In this document: positions 18,453 to 27,395 of the stretch, one piece after another
How the letters are laid out: each line of letters starts with the position of its first letter
How positions within the stretch are numbered: the stretch's first letter is position 1
Assembly (NCBI GenBank): GCA_014381925.1
Contig: JACNKR010000045.1
Span: forward strand, 1-64,000
Direction of reading: 5' to 3'
Length of the DNA: 64,000 bases
DNA from: Fidelibacterota bacterium
Lineage (GTDB): Bacteria; Fidelibacterota; Marinisomatia; SCGC-AAA003-L08; GCA-2689995
The notes under the pieces: generated by a model
The model's input: the letters and a program-made list of their open reading frames with translations, nothing else
Told to the model about the DNA's origin: nothing
The model's database searches: none
Program-made: the position numbers and the translations under genes

Positions 18453-19394
18453 TTAATATAACCAACGACTAAATTGACCCGCTTCAACTACAATAAATCT
18501 AAGCATTAAACTACCGAAAAGTACTAATGAGGTTGTTATTATTGCAGGAATAGATTTCCCTTTTAATTCCATAATTTCTAAAATAAGGGGAAAGACTAAA
18601 CCAAATATAACAACAAAAATCCAAAAAGGCGCCGTATACACACCTCCTAAAAATAAATCTGCAGCTTCAATATGTACTTTTGTACCTGCTAAATAACCCA
18701 TAAAGAGGTGTACAATAAAAAATAATTCAACAATAATTAACATTAAATCAATTTTAGTAAATAGATGTTTTTCGATTTTAGATTTTGAAAATAATAATAT
18801 AATTGATGCACTCGCAGATAATCCAGATGTAAGGAATAGAGGTCCCATAATTGCAGAATTCCAAAATGGCCTAGCATTAAAAGCTGACAGAAGTATGCCA
18901 GTGTACATACCAAGGATAATTGATAGTATGATTAATGCCCAAGCAATAACTTTTCTATATAATATTATATATGAGTTCATTATTATTATAAAATTAAATT
19001 TCCAATTCCACTTAGGGAATAAATCATTTATCCAGCTAAGTGACCATAAAACTGAAAGTGGCATTATTAACATTAAAGTCCATGCACCCCAGCTCATTGG
19101 AGATTCCCATCTAATATTAGTATATAATTGCCAAAAATATAGTTTATGACTTAAATCTAAAAATAATGCGATAAGTCCAATTGTAAGCAATAGGGGGGCA
19201 AACATCGGAGCTATTTTTGTTGTAAAATGGAATTTATCAGATTCACCTTTAAGTGTAAAAAATGCTGAAAAAAATAAAATTCCTGCAACTAACCCACCAA
19301 CAAATAAATATAAGGGAATCTCCCAATGCCAAACATTTAGAATAGGATCTATAGTTGGATTTAATCTTCCGCTTACTATAATTTCTTCTTTCAT
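18453..19394 (-). CDS. NrfD/PsrC-type quinol-interacting membrane subunit
   Basis: A 313-residue protein with about eight to nine hydrophobic helices. It starts with LNPTIDPILNVWHWEIPLYL FVGGLVAGILFF (spaced here), typical of NrfD/PsrC subunits that link the quinone pool to a periplasmic molybdoenzyme. It lies directly downstream of the ferredoxin-like subunit. Polysulfide, thiosulfate and tetrathionate reductases share this subunit, so substrate and direction of electron flow cannot be settled. Confidence 0.88.
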   Translation of the reverse strand: MKEEIIVSGRLNPTIDPILNVWHWEIPLYLFVGGLVAGILFFSAFFTLKGESDKFHFTTKIAPMFAPLLLTIGLIALFLDLSHKLYFWQLYTNIRWESPMSWGAWTLMLIMPLSVLWSLSWINDLFPKWNWKFNFIIIMNSYIILYRKVIAWALIILSIILGMYTGILLSAFNARPFWNSAIMGPLFLTSGLSASASIILLFSKSKIEKHLFTKIDLMLIIVELFFIVHLFMGYLAGTKVHIEAADLFLGGVYTAPFWIFVVIFGLVFPLILEIMELKGKSIPAIITTSLVLFGSLMLRFIVVEAGQFSRWLY

Positions 19395-19404
19395 GAAATC
19401 CTCA

Positions 19405-19938
19405 TTAAGTTAGATAATAAATATTAGGTTCAGTCCCCGCTTCTGGAATCAATGTTTTCCATTTGCGTTTTTTTAGTAATTTTGAAATTTCACTATTTGG
19501 ATCATCAGTGTCTCCAAAATACATACATTTAGTTGGACATACATCTACACATGCTGGATTTTCACCCTTTTCAACTTTATGAATACAAAATGTACATTTA
19601 TCGACATACCCTTCAGGATGAACAAATCTTGCATCATAAGGGCAACTCACAATACATGCTTTACATCCAATACATTCATCGGGATCAACTAGTACAATTC
19701 CTCCCATCCCATAATGACTAGCCTCAGTAGGACAACATCTTACACATGGTGCATTAGAACAATGGTTACATCTTTCACTTCTAAGCTCCATGAATAATTC
19801 GGGATATGTTCCTGATGTTGCTTCAACTACCCAATCTCTGCAATAACCAATTGGTACATTATTTTCAACTTGGCATGCAACTACACAATCACTACAGCCT
19901 ATACATTTTTTTGTATCTATTGCCATAGCATAACGCAT
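19405..19938 (-). CDS. Four-cluster [4Fe-4S] electron-transfer subunit (PsrB-like)
   Basis: A 177-residue protein with four cysteine clusters: CIGCSDCVVAC (12-22), CNHCSNAPCVRCCP, CIGCKACIVSCP, and CTFCIHKVEKGENPACVDVC. This is the standard layout of the DMSO/polysulfide-reductase beta subunit, which carries electrons between the membrane and catalytic subunits. It starts one base into the psrA stop region (ATG overlap). There is no signal peptide; such subunits are exported with their Tat-bearing partner. Confidence 0.93.
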   Translation of the reverse strand: MRYAMAIDTKKCIGCSDCVVACQVENNVPIGYCRDWVVEATSGTYPELFMELRSERCNHCSNAPCVRCCPTEASHYGMGGIVLVDPDECIGCKACIVSCPYDARFVHPEGYVDKCTFCIHKVEKGENPACVDVCPTKCMYFGDTDDPNSEISKLLKKRKWKTLIPEAGTEPNIYYLT

Positions 19939-22172
19939 TATTGGACTCCTTTATGTGGATTTTCTGTTAAAAATGTTACAAAATTCCCTCTCATACCAGT
20001 TCCACCCATTTCAGGGTCAATATGTACTTTTGTAATTAATTCAGAATCACTTATACCTTTTCCATGAGCCCGAGTTAGTTTTTTGTTTGAATGCCCAAAT
20101 CCATGAACCATATAAATCGAATCCCACCTAATTCTTTCAGTCACTCTTATTTTTATTGGAAATGAAGAAATAATGCCATCTTGATTTTCTAACCAAATTT
20201 TTTGATTATTAATAAAATCCCATTCTTTTGCTACTTTTGGGTTAATCCAAATTTTATTTTCATCCATTAAATCAGTTAAATTTGGATTATTTGCTGTACG
20301 GCTAAACGTATGCATTGGCGCTCGACCATAAATTAATCTATAATAACCTTCAGGTGGCTCTTCGTGAATTGTATATTTAGGCATAGGTTCAAACCCTGCC
20401 TTTTCCATAGCAGTTGAATATAATTCAATTTTACCCGTATTTGTATTGAACTCAAAATCATCTAGGTTTGAAAGAGGATATAAATCATCAAATTCTCTAT
20501 TATATTTTTTTACTCCAATTTTTTCCATTTCTTTTAAAGTTGATCCTATTTGTTTTAATTGCCAATCTAATTCTTCTTCCTGAGTATTATATGGGAAATA
20601 ATCGTTTAAATTAAGTCTATTTGAAAGTTCTTTTGCCATCCACCAAGCAGATTTTGTATTATATTTTGGTTTCATAACAGGAGATCGAAGCGCAATTGTT
20701 GGTTCTCTATGTCCACTAACGCGAATACTATCATATCTTTCTAAATATGTACATTCTGGTAAAATTACATCGGCATATCCTGTTATTTCCATTGGCATTG
20801 TATCAATTACTACCATTAATTCCAGATTTTGAATTGCTTTTAATGTTCGAGAAGTATTTGGTAATGTAGAAATCAAGTTTGTACCAGCAACAAACCAACC
20901 TTTTATATTATGTTCTCGGTCTGTTGCCGGAATAGTAGCATCTACTAATCCATTCGCAAGTGAAGAGAATGTTAAAGCATATTTACCATTTACGGCTTCT
21001 TTCCAAGACCATTTTGGTTTAGGGTATTTTGGATGGGGGATAGATGGTAATTTCTTCTTCTCTGGATTATAAAATCCGCCTCGTCGTCCCCAACTTCCTA
21101 ATAGAGCATTTAGAATCGCAACAGCTCTAAGTCTTTGTGTATCATCACCATACCATGTAACATGTCTTCCAGGATGTACAATTACAGAAGGTGAAGCATT
21201 GGCCATTTCTTTTGCGGTTTTTTTAATAATATCTGGTTTAATAGTAGTTATTCCATATGCCCATTCTGGAGTGAATTGTTTTACATGCTTTTTCAAATCA
21301 TCAAACCCGTAGGTATATTTTTTTACAAACTTTTTATCATACCATTCTTCATTAATTATAATATTTATCCAAGATAATAATAACGCAATATCAGTTGATG
21401 GTTTTATTGGAAGCCAAAATTTAGACTTACTTGCAACTGTTGAAAACCGTGGGTCCACCGTAATAATTGACGCATTTTTATCTATTGCATCTGATAATTC
21501 TTGAACCTGTCCATTGTGCATATTTTCACCAATGTGCGAACCAATTAAAACTAAACATTTAGTATCTCTAATATCAACTCTTTCAGGTGAACCGATTCCT
21601 TCACCAAAGGTATTAAAAAATGCAACTTCTCTTGGACCTCTACATTGTGCCCAAGATGGTTTTGTAATATTTTTGGTACCAAATGCTTTTAATAATCTTT
21701 TAAAATAAGCACCGCTAGAACCATGAGTAAATAATGCTAAACTTTCTGGCCCGTAATTATTTGAAATGGTATTCATTTTCTTAACAATTAAATTAAAAGC
21801 ATCATCCCAAGAAGATTCAACAAACTTTTGCTTACCATTAATTGTTTTACGAATAAGAGGCGTTTTTAATCGATCATCATCATAATACATGCCAACTCCA
21901 CCTGTTCCTCGTGGGCAGAATCTACCATTACAGTGTGGATCATCATCATTTCCAGTTAATTTCCATAATTCATTTTTATCATTGAGGTGTGCCCATCCTG
22001 CACATTTCCAAAAACAAACCTCACAATAAGTTGGAATTAATTTTGAAGTATATGGATTTGAGTTTGATGGTAGAATTGAGCTGGTTGCCCAATCAAAAAT
22101 TGGAATTGCTAGAGCAAGTCCTGTTAAACCTAGACCACTTAATTTAATAAACTCTCTACGATTAATTGACAT
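19938..22172 (-). CDS. Tat-exported molybdopterin oxidoreductase (PsrA/PhsA-like)
   Basis: A 744-residue catalytic subunit. The N-terminus has a twin-arginine motif NRREFIKLSG with a hydrophobic stretch, so it is exported folded. Cys50, Cys53, Cys57 and Cys86 (CEVCFWKC ... FCPRG) would hold a [4Fe-4S] cluster. Cys177 in WAQCRGPREVAF is placed as the Mo ligand, as in PsrA/PhsA-type enzymes. Later motifs include GSHIGENMHNGQ, VDPRFSTVASKS and the C-terminal NKKLTRAHGKG. It leads an operon with B and C subunits and sulfur transporters, which favours polysulfide or thiosulfate as substrate, by inference. Confidence 0.9.
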   Translation of the reverse strand: MSINRREFIKLSGLGLTGLALAIPIFDWATSSILPSNSNPYTSKLIPTYCEVCFWKCAGWAHLNDKNELWKLTGNDDDPHCNGRFCPRGTGGVGMYYDDDRLKTPLIRKTINGKQKFVESSWDDAFNLIVKKMNTISNNYGPESLALFTHGSSGAYFKRLLKAFGTKNITKPSWAQCRGPREVAFFNTFGEGIGSPERVDIRDTKCLVLIGSHIGENMHNGQVQELSDAIDKNASIITVDPRFSTVASKSKFWLPIKPSTDIALLLSWINIIINEEWYDKKFVKKYTYGFDDLKKHVKQFTPEWAYGITTIKPDIIKKTAKEMANASPSVIVHPGRHVTWYGDDTQRLRAVAILNALLGSWGRRGGFYNPEKKKLPSIPHPKYPKPKWSWKEAVNGKYALTFSSLANGLVDATIPATDREHNIKGWFVAGTNLISTLPNTSRTLKAIQNLELMVVIDTMPMEITGYADVILPECTYLERYDSIRVSGHREPTIALRSPVMKPKYNTKSAWWMAKELSNRLNLNDYFPYNTQEEELDWQLKQIGSTLKEMEKIGVKKYNREFDDLYPLSNLDDFEFNTNTGKIELYSTAMEKAGFEPMPKYTIHEEPPEGYYRLIYGRAPMHTFSRTANNPNLTDLMDENKIWINPKVAKEWDFINNQKIWLENQDGIISSFPIKIRVTERIRWDSIYMVHGFGHSNKKLTRAHGKGISDSELITKVHIDPEMGGTGMRGNFVTFLTENPHKGVQ

Positions 22173-22256
22173 TGTTATGATTTCCTATTTGCAGTTAATA
22201 AAATTTAATATTTTAATTGTTTATAATTTAAATGAAATTATATAAAAAGATAATAG

Positions 22257-22276
22257 TATCTAAATATTATTAGATA
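22257..22276. promoter_or_regulatory. Inverted repeat in the psrA / DUF309 divergent gap
   Basis: TATCTAA-N6-TTAGATA is a perfect inverted repeat 85 bases upstream of psrA and 144 bases upstream of the divergent gene. A second imperfect one, TTGATAA ... TTATCCAA, lies near 22378-22403. Either could be an operator for a dimeric regulator such as the nearby Rrf2 protein. The region is so AT-rich that chance similarity is possible. Confidence 0.35.
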
Positions 22277-22419
22277 ATAAATTAGTCCCTGTAATTATGA
22301 TGATGATTTATTTGATTAGTTACAAAATAAATTTAATTATTAAAAAAAATATTTGAGATTAAAAATAAATAATAGAATTGATAATTATAAAATTGTTATC
22401 CAAAAATATATAAATAATT

Positions 22420-22803
22420 TTGATACAAAAAACAAATAAAATAGATACTGATAAAGAATACATATCTTACGAAAAAGTTGTAGATGTTTTTAAAGCTGGA
22501 AGAATTTTATTTAATAATGGTAAAATGTATGAGTCCTATGAAAAATGGGAAATTATTTGGAAATATGGTGATTTATCATTAAGAAAAGATATAAAAGGAT
22601 ATTTGCAATTATCTGGTGGATTATGGAATAAAATAATTGGTAACACTTCATCTGTTAATTATTTATTAAAAAAGGCAAGTGAAAATATTAAGAAAGGTAC
22701 ATTATTCATTGAAGATTTAAACAAAAGTAAAATTATTGATTTTATTAATTTTGAATTAAATCATTCAAATGATAATAGTCAAATTAATAATTTTATTATT
22801 TAA
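22420..22803 (+). CDS. DUF309-family protein
   Basis: A 127-residue protein. Residues 20-85 fit DUF309: FKAGRILFNNGKMYESYEKW, then EIIWKYG, IKGYLQLSGGLWNKIIG and a final helix with LLKKASENIKKG. The usual family glutamate/histidine pair (EaHE) is replaced by ESYEKW. Only a TTG at 22420 is available upstream of the domain, so the start is uncertain. It stands between the psr operon and the Rrf2/cox operon. Function is unknown throughout the family. Confidence 0.72.
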   Translation: MIQKTNKIDTDKEYISYEKVVDVFKAGRILFNNGKMYESYEKWEIIWKYGDLSLRKDIKGYLQLSGGLWNKIIGNTSSVNYLLKKASENIKKGTLFIEDLNKSKIIDFINFELNHSNDNSQINNFII

Positions 22804-22879
22804 GTATTTTTTTATAATTAAAGATGACCAATAAGAGTATGTTAGTAGTAAAAGTAATGAATAAAGGTGAAATTAAATA

Positions 22880-23314
22880 ATGCAACTATCAATGACGGGT
22901 GAATATGCAATTCAAGCTATGATTTCTCTTGCTGAATTACCAATAGGTAAAACAACTCAAATTTCAGAAATTTCAAAAAAGAATCATATTCCAGAATCTT
23001 TATTAAGGAAAATTGTGGTCCAACTTAGAAAACTTGGATTAATATTTTCAACGAGAGGGAAAGGTGGAGGAATAACACTTTCTCGGTCAGCAGAATCAAT
23101 AACTTTATTAGATGTAATTGAAGCAGTTGAAGGGAAGATTTACCTGAATAAATTTTTAATTGGGGGTGAGTTTTGTAATCGCATTAGTATGTGTGCAGTT
23201 CATTCTGTTTGGAGAAAAGTTCAAAATCAAATGATAGAAACGTTAAGTGAATCCACATTGGCATCATTGGTATCAAAAGAAAAACAACTTAAAAAATATA
23301 AAATAGGAGGATAA
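22880..23314 (+). CDS. Rrf2-family transcription regulator
   Basis: A 144-residue winged-helix regulator: MQLSMTGEYAIQAMISLAEL, then the recognition helix IPESLLRKIVVQLRKLGLI, and the wing STRGKGGGITLSRS. Two cysteines, Cys99 and Cys105, lie in GEFCNRISMCAVHSVW with the five-residue spacing of IscR/NsrR-type Fe-S ligands. The position of the third ligand holds Trp111. It ends three bases before coxB, so it is almost certainly cotranscribed with the oxidase and may regulate it in response to redox or nitric oxide. Fe-S binding is possible but not shown. Confidence 0.9.
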   Translation: MQLSMTGEYAIQAMISLAELPIGKTTQISEISKKNHIPESLLRKIVVQLRKLGLIFSTRGKGGGITLSRSAESITLLDVIEAVEGKIYLNKFLIGGEFCNRISMCAVHSVWRKVQNQMIETLSESTLASLVSKEKQLKKYKIGG

Positions 23315-23317
23315 TAC

Positions 23318-24157
23318 ATGAGCTTCCAAAATACTTGGAGGTGGTTTAAATGTACTACTAAAAAAATAGGTGGTAAATGTTGGGGGATATGGTTTTTAGA
23401 TCCACCCAAAGATATATCGCTTGATGGGTATCGAATTGATAATGTCATTCAATATACAGATGGAGTAATACTTTTTTACTTTAGTATTGTAGTATTGTTG
23501 ATGATATATTTTTTAATAAGATATAGATCACGGTCAGGACATAAAGCCGAATATATTCACGGAAATTCAAAGAAATATGTTATTTTTTCATTAGTAATGG
23601 GAATGTTGGTTTTTTTAACAGTGGATGTGGTAATTGAAGGAATGGCTTTTAAAGATTTAAAAGAAGCATTTTGGAATTTTCCTAAAGGGCCAAATGTTGT
23701 AAGAGTTGAAGTAATGCCACAGCAATTTGCTTGGAATTTTCGATATGCAGGTGCTGATGGTGAATTTGGAAATGAAGATGATTTAATTCCTGCTCAAAAT
23801 CAAATGCATATTCCTGTAAATACACCCGTTGTTATTCAAATTGCACCCTATGATGTCATACATTCATTTTTCATTCCAAATTTTAGAGTAAAAGTTGATG
23901 CAACTCCTGGAATGATAAATACAATGTGGTTTCAAGCAACAGAAACGGGGAACTTTGAAATAGCTTGTGCTGAATTATGTGGTAACAGCCATTATCGAAT
24001 GAGAGGTTTTTTAACAGTTGATTCACCTGCTGATTATCAAAAATGGTTAAACTCTTTGGAAGAAGAAGGTGAACCAGAAGAGGATGATTGGGGTGATGAA
24101 GACGAAGATGAAGGAATTCCAACTTATTGGGGTTGGGCATGGAAGGAGTCAATTTAA
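23318..24157 (+). CDS. coxB: Cytochrome c oxidase subunit II
   Basis: A 279-residue protein with two transmembrane helices (about 47-68 and 87-107) and a periplasmic cupredoxin domain. The binuclear CuA ligands are all present: His182, Cys217, Glu219 carbonyl, Cys221, His225 and Met228 (CAELCGNSHYRM). There is no fused haem-c motif. A very acidic tail (EEEGEPEEDDWGDEDEDEG) extends beyond the cupredoxin domain; this could contact a basic cytochrome c. The N-terminus has two cysteines (KCTTKKIGGKC) but no lipobox. Confidence 0.95.
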   Translation: MSFQNTWRWFKCTTKKIGGKCWGIWFLDPPKDISLDGYRIDNVIQYTDGVILFYFSIVVLLMIYFLIRYRSRSGHKAEYIHGNSKKYVIFSLVMGMLVFLTVDVVIEGMAFKDLKEAFWNFPKGPNVVRVEVMPQQFAWNFRYAGADGEFGNEDDLIPAQNQMHIPVNTPVVIQIAPYDVIHSFFIPNFRVKVDATPGMINTMWFQATETGNFEIACAELCGNSHYRMRGFLTVDSPADYQKWLNSLEEEGEPEEDDWGDEDEDEGIPTYWGWAWKESI

Positions 24158-25872
24158 TGAGTAATCATGAACAATCATTTATGTCAAAATATATATTTTC
24201 TACTGATCATAAAGTAATTGGAAAGCAATTTTTATGGTTAGGAATATTTTTCTTAATGTTTGGTGGATTTATGGCAATGTTAATAAGGTGGTCATTATCC
24301 CATAATATGCAACCATTACCTTGGTGGTTATTGGGAGATATATTATATCAAAACTCGCCCGTAGGAGTAGGGATAATTGGACCAGATGCATATAATCAGT
24401 TATTTACAATGCATGGAACTATTATGATTTTTTGGGCAATTACGCCAATATTAACAGGTGCTTTTGGAAACTTTTTAATCCCACTTCAAATTGGTACAGA
24501 AGATATGGCATTTCCAAAATTAAATATGTTATCATTTTGGACAATGTTTTTAGCGAGTATTGTTTTACTCGCATCCTATTTATTACCTACAGGGACGGCT
24601 GCGGGTGGTTGGACATCATATCCTCCATTAAGTACGCCTGTTGGCGGGATTCCTGGTTATGGACAGGTTTATTGGACGCTTGCTTTAACCTTAGCAGGTA
24701 CAGCAACATTAATGGGTGCAGTTAATTATATTACAACAATTGTGAGGTTTAGAGCTCCAGGAATGGGATATTTTAAAATGCCATTATCAATTTGGGGACT
24801 ATTTCTAACAAGTATTTTAAATGCATTATTTGTTCCAATTATTGCGGCTGGATTAATTGTTCTATTATTAGATCTTGTCGCAGGAACTCAATTTCTTGTC
24901 GCAGGTCAAAAAGCAACAATTCCTGGTGGTGACCCATTATTATATCAGCATATATTTTGGATATTTGGTCATCCTGAAGTCTATATTTTAATTTTACCAG
25001 GATGGGGAGTTGTTTCTGATTTATTATCTGTATTTTCAAGAAAACCTGCATTTGGATATAAGATGACAGCATTAAGCATGTGTACAATTACTGCTTTAAG
25101 TGGCTTAGTGTGGGGACACCATATGTACACAACTGGAATGAGCCCATTATTAGGTAAGGCTTTCATGTTTTTAACCTTGCTTATTAGTATTCCATCATCA
25201 ATATTCTTTTTAAATTGGTTGGGTACTTTATGGAAGGGTGCTATAAAGCTTGAAGTTCCGATGCTCTTTGCTTTATCGGTGATGTGGGTATTTGGTTTAG
25301 GTGGATTAACAGGGCTATATAATGCGACTATTACAGCTGATATATATCTTCATGATACCTATTTTGTAGTTGGGCATTTCCATTATACGATGGCTGCATC
25401 CGTTTTATTTGGCGGGTTTGCAGGAATTTATTTTTGGTTTCCTAAAATGTTTGGAAAAAGAATGAATAAAAAATTAGGTATAATTCATTTTTGGATGTCA
25501 TTTATTCCATTAAATATTGTATTTTTTAATATGATGGTGATGGGGTACGCTGGGCACCATCGTAGAATATTTGATCCTTCTGTATTTGAATTTTTAAAAC
25601 CAGTTTTACAATTAAATGACCTAATGACAACCTTTGCATTTTTACTTGGCATAGGGCAATTAATATTTGCAATTAATTTTGTATTTAGTATTATTAAGGG
25701 TAAAAAAGCAGAGAAAAACCCATGGGGGGCTTCAACATTAGAATGGACTGTTGACTATCCAATCCCACACGGAAATTTTGAATCAATTCCAACTGTATAT
25801 AATGGACCCCATGAGTATAGTAACCCTAAAGTGAAAAACAGGGATTGGATTTCTCAATCTGAAAAAATATAA
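24157..25872 (+). CDS. coxA: Cytochrome c oxidase subunit I (A1-type)
   Basis: The catalytic haem-copper subunit, about 12 helices. Using the ATG at 24157 (overlapping the coxB stop, AAGGAG about 10 bases upstream), the low-spin haem ligand is His86, CuB ligands are His272, His321 and His322, and the crosslinked tyrosine is Tyr276 in GHPEVY. Glu274 of the same motif is the D-channel glutamate that marks A1-type oxidases. His407 and His409 in VVGHFHY are the high-spin and low-spin haem ligands. Length is 571 residues. A longer frame from 24127 reads back into coxB and is not preferred. Confidence 0.96.
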   Translation: MSNHEQSFMSKYIFSTDHKVIGKQFLWLGIFFLMFGGFMAMLIRWSLSHNMQPLPWWLLGDILYQNSPVGVGIIGPDAYNQLFTMHGTIMIFWAITPILTGAFGNFLIPLQIGTEDMAFPKLNMLSFWTMFLASIVLLASYLLPTGTAAGGWTSYPPLSTPVGGIPGYGQVYWTLALTLAGTATLMGAVNYITTIVRFRAPGMGYFKMPLSIWGLFLTSILNALFVPIIAAGLIVLLLDLVAGTQFLVAGQKATIPGGDPLLYQHIFWIFGHPEVYILILPGWGVVSDLLSVFSRKPAFGYKMTALSMCTITALSGLVWGHHMYTTGMSPLLGKAFMFLTLLISIPSSIFFLNWLGTLWKGAIKLEVPMLFALSVMWVFGLGGLTGLYNATITADIYLHDTYFVVGHFHYTMAASVLFGGFAGIYFWFPKMFGKRMNKKLGIIHFWMSFIPLNIVFFNMMVMGYAGHHRRIFDPSVFEFLKPVLQLNDLMTTFAFLLGIGQLIFAINFVFSIIKGKKAEKNPWGASTLEWTVDYPIPHGNFESIPTVYNGPHEYSNPKVKNRDWISQSEKI

Positions 25873-25896
25873 TATTATAATAGTGAGAATATTAAT

Positions 25897-26481
25897 ATGG
25901 AAACAATAATTACAAACAAATTTAAGCGAAGTGTAAGAGGTGATTCTTTTACATCAACACTTGGGATGATAATTGTATTAAGTTCGATAGCAATGCTATT
26001 TATTGCATTGCTATCAGCCTATGGTATTCTTCGTGTTCGTTCAGATATTTGGATGTCTGGTTCAATAAAATCTTATCCATTAACACTTTCGTGGATTAAT
26101 ACAGTTGTCATTTTATTAAGTAGCTTTACATTTAATAAAGCATCAAAATTATTTGAAAGTAATAATAATAAAAAGAGTTTAAATTTTATAAGTTTCACAA
26201 TTATTCTAGGAATATGTTTTCTTATCCTACAAACTCAGCTCTGGTTAGTATTGACTAATGACGGCTATAGTATTACCTCTCATCAGGCAGGTGCTGTATT
26301 TTATATGTTATCAGGATTACATGGATTACATATAATAATTGGTATATTTTTATTAATTTGGTTGAATTTCTATATTAGAAAGTACGATGACTATTTTAAA
26401 CAAATGAAATTGACAGGTATGTTTTGGCATTTTCTAACCATTATATGGCTTGTTATATTTATTAGCGTAATAATTTTTTAA
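25897..26481 (+). CDS. Cytochrome c oxidase subunit III-like protein (first copy)
   Basis: A 194-residue protein with five hydrophobic helices. QAGAVFYMLSGLHGLHIIIG and LTGMFWHFLTIIWLVIF are the conserved subunit III segments. The core motif LHGLH and the final FWHF...W match the family. It lies 24 bases after coxA. A second member follows at once, so the operon encodes two short subunit III-type proteins instead of one seven-helix protein. Confidence 0.88.
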   Translation: METIITNKFKRSVRGDSFTSTLGMIIVLSSIAMLFIALLSAYGILRVRSDIWMSGSIKSYPLTLSWINTVVILLSSFTFNKASKLFESNNNKKSLNFISFTIILGICFLILQTQLWLVLTNDGYSITSHQAGAVFYMLSGLHGLHIIIGIFLLIWLNFYIRKYDDYFKQMKLTGMFWHFLTIIWLVIFISVIIF

Positions 26482-26505
26482 TTTAATTCTTAAACGGAGA
26501 CTTCT

Positions 26506-27099
26506 ATGAATCAAAATATAAATCAAACTATTCCGATTAATGACCCTTTTGGAAAGGCGAGTAATGGAAAGTTGGGTATGTGGCTATTAATAATTGTTGA
26601 TGGTTTATCTTTTGCAGGGTTATTAATTGCAGGTGCATCATTAAGGGCATCTGCATCCTCATGGCCAGCAGCAGGAGAAATATTAGATATACCCTTGACT
26701 GCATTTAATACATTTTTATTAATATGTACGAGCTTTACGATGGTAATGGCATTAAGTTCAATTCAAAAAGGCGACCAAGGTGGGCTAAAAAAATATTTAG
26801 CATATACAATGGCTGGTGGCTTGTTGTTTTTAGGAATTCAGGCATGGGAGTATTATCACTTTATTCATAATGGATTTTTAATTAATTCAAGCATGTATGC
26901 ATCCATATTTTATGTAACAACAGGATTTCATGGGTTACATGTTTTATCTGGTGTTATTTATATAGGTTGTATTTTATGGGCAGCTAGTAAAGGGAGGTAT
27001 TCAGCAAATGATTGGGATCATGTTGAAATTTTAGGCTTATTTTGGCATTTTGTTGATTTGGTTTGGATTCTAGTATTTACAATAATTTATTTAATTTAA
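26506..27099 (+). CDS. Cytochrome c oxidase subunit III (second copy)
   Basis: A 197-residue, five-helix subunit III: NGKLGMWLLIIVDGLSFAGL, then YASIFYVTTGFHGLHVLSG and ILGLFWHFVDLVWILVF. It is closer to the standard short CoxC/CyoC pattern than the preceding copy, with the complete GFHGLHV and FWHFVDLVW blocks. GGAG lies just upstream of the ATG. The two neighbouring copies have diverged strongly, so this is an old duplication or two distinct subunits. Confidence 0.92.
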   Translation: MNQNINQTIPINDPFGKASNGKLGMWLLIIVDGLSFAGLLIAGASLRASASSWPAAGEILDIPLTAFNTFLLICTSFTMVMALSSIQKGDQGGLKKYLAYTMAGGLLFLGIQAWEYYHFIHNGFLINSSMYASIFYVTTGFHGLHVLSGVIYIGCILWAASKGRYSANDWDHVEILGLFWHFVDLVWILVFTIIYLI

Positions 27100-27111
27100 T
27101 AGGGACAAAAA

Positions 27112-27390
27112 ATGGAAAATCATAAATCACTTTATATAAAAAATGCAATTTGGCTTGCAATATTAACTTTTCTTGAAATTGAGGTGTCATATTTATCTAT
27201 TTCTAGAACGGGGCAAATTGTTTTATTAATGGCCTTTGCTGTTACTAAAATGTTATTAGTTGCTTGGATTTATATGCATGTAAGGTATGAAACTAAAGCA
27301 TTGAAGTGGGTAATATTTATTCCTATTCCTGCCGGTATATTATTTACAGTTGCATTGATGTATGATATACCATTTAGATGGGTTGTATAA
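27112..27390 (+). CDS. Cytochrome c oxidase subunit IV
   Basis: A 92-residue protein with three hydrophobic helices in the prokaryotic caa3/COX4 pattern: AIWLAILTFLEIEVSYL, IVLLMAFAVTKMLLVAWIYM HVRYE (spaced here) and a final helix. The TKMLLVAWIYMHV block is diagnostic. It follows subunit III by 12 bases and completes a coxB-A-C-C-D set. Confidence 0.9.
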   Translation: MENHKSLYIKNAIWLAILTFLEIEVSYLSISRTGQIVLLMAFAVTKMLLVAWIYMHVRYETKALKWVIFIPIPAGILFTVALMYDIPFRWVV

Positions 27391-27395
27391 TTATA

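Noticed and set aside
24839-25166. Minus-strand frames opposite coxA
   Set aside because: Shadows of the strongly conserved oxidase coding strand.
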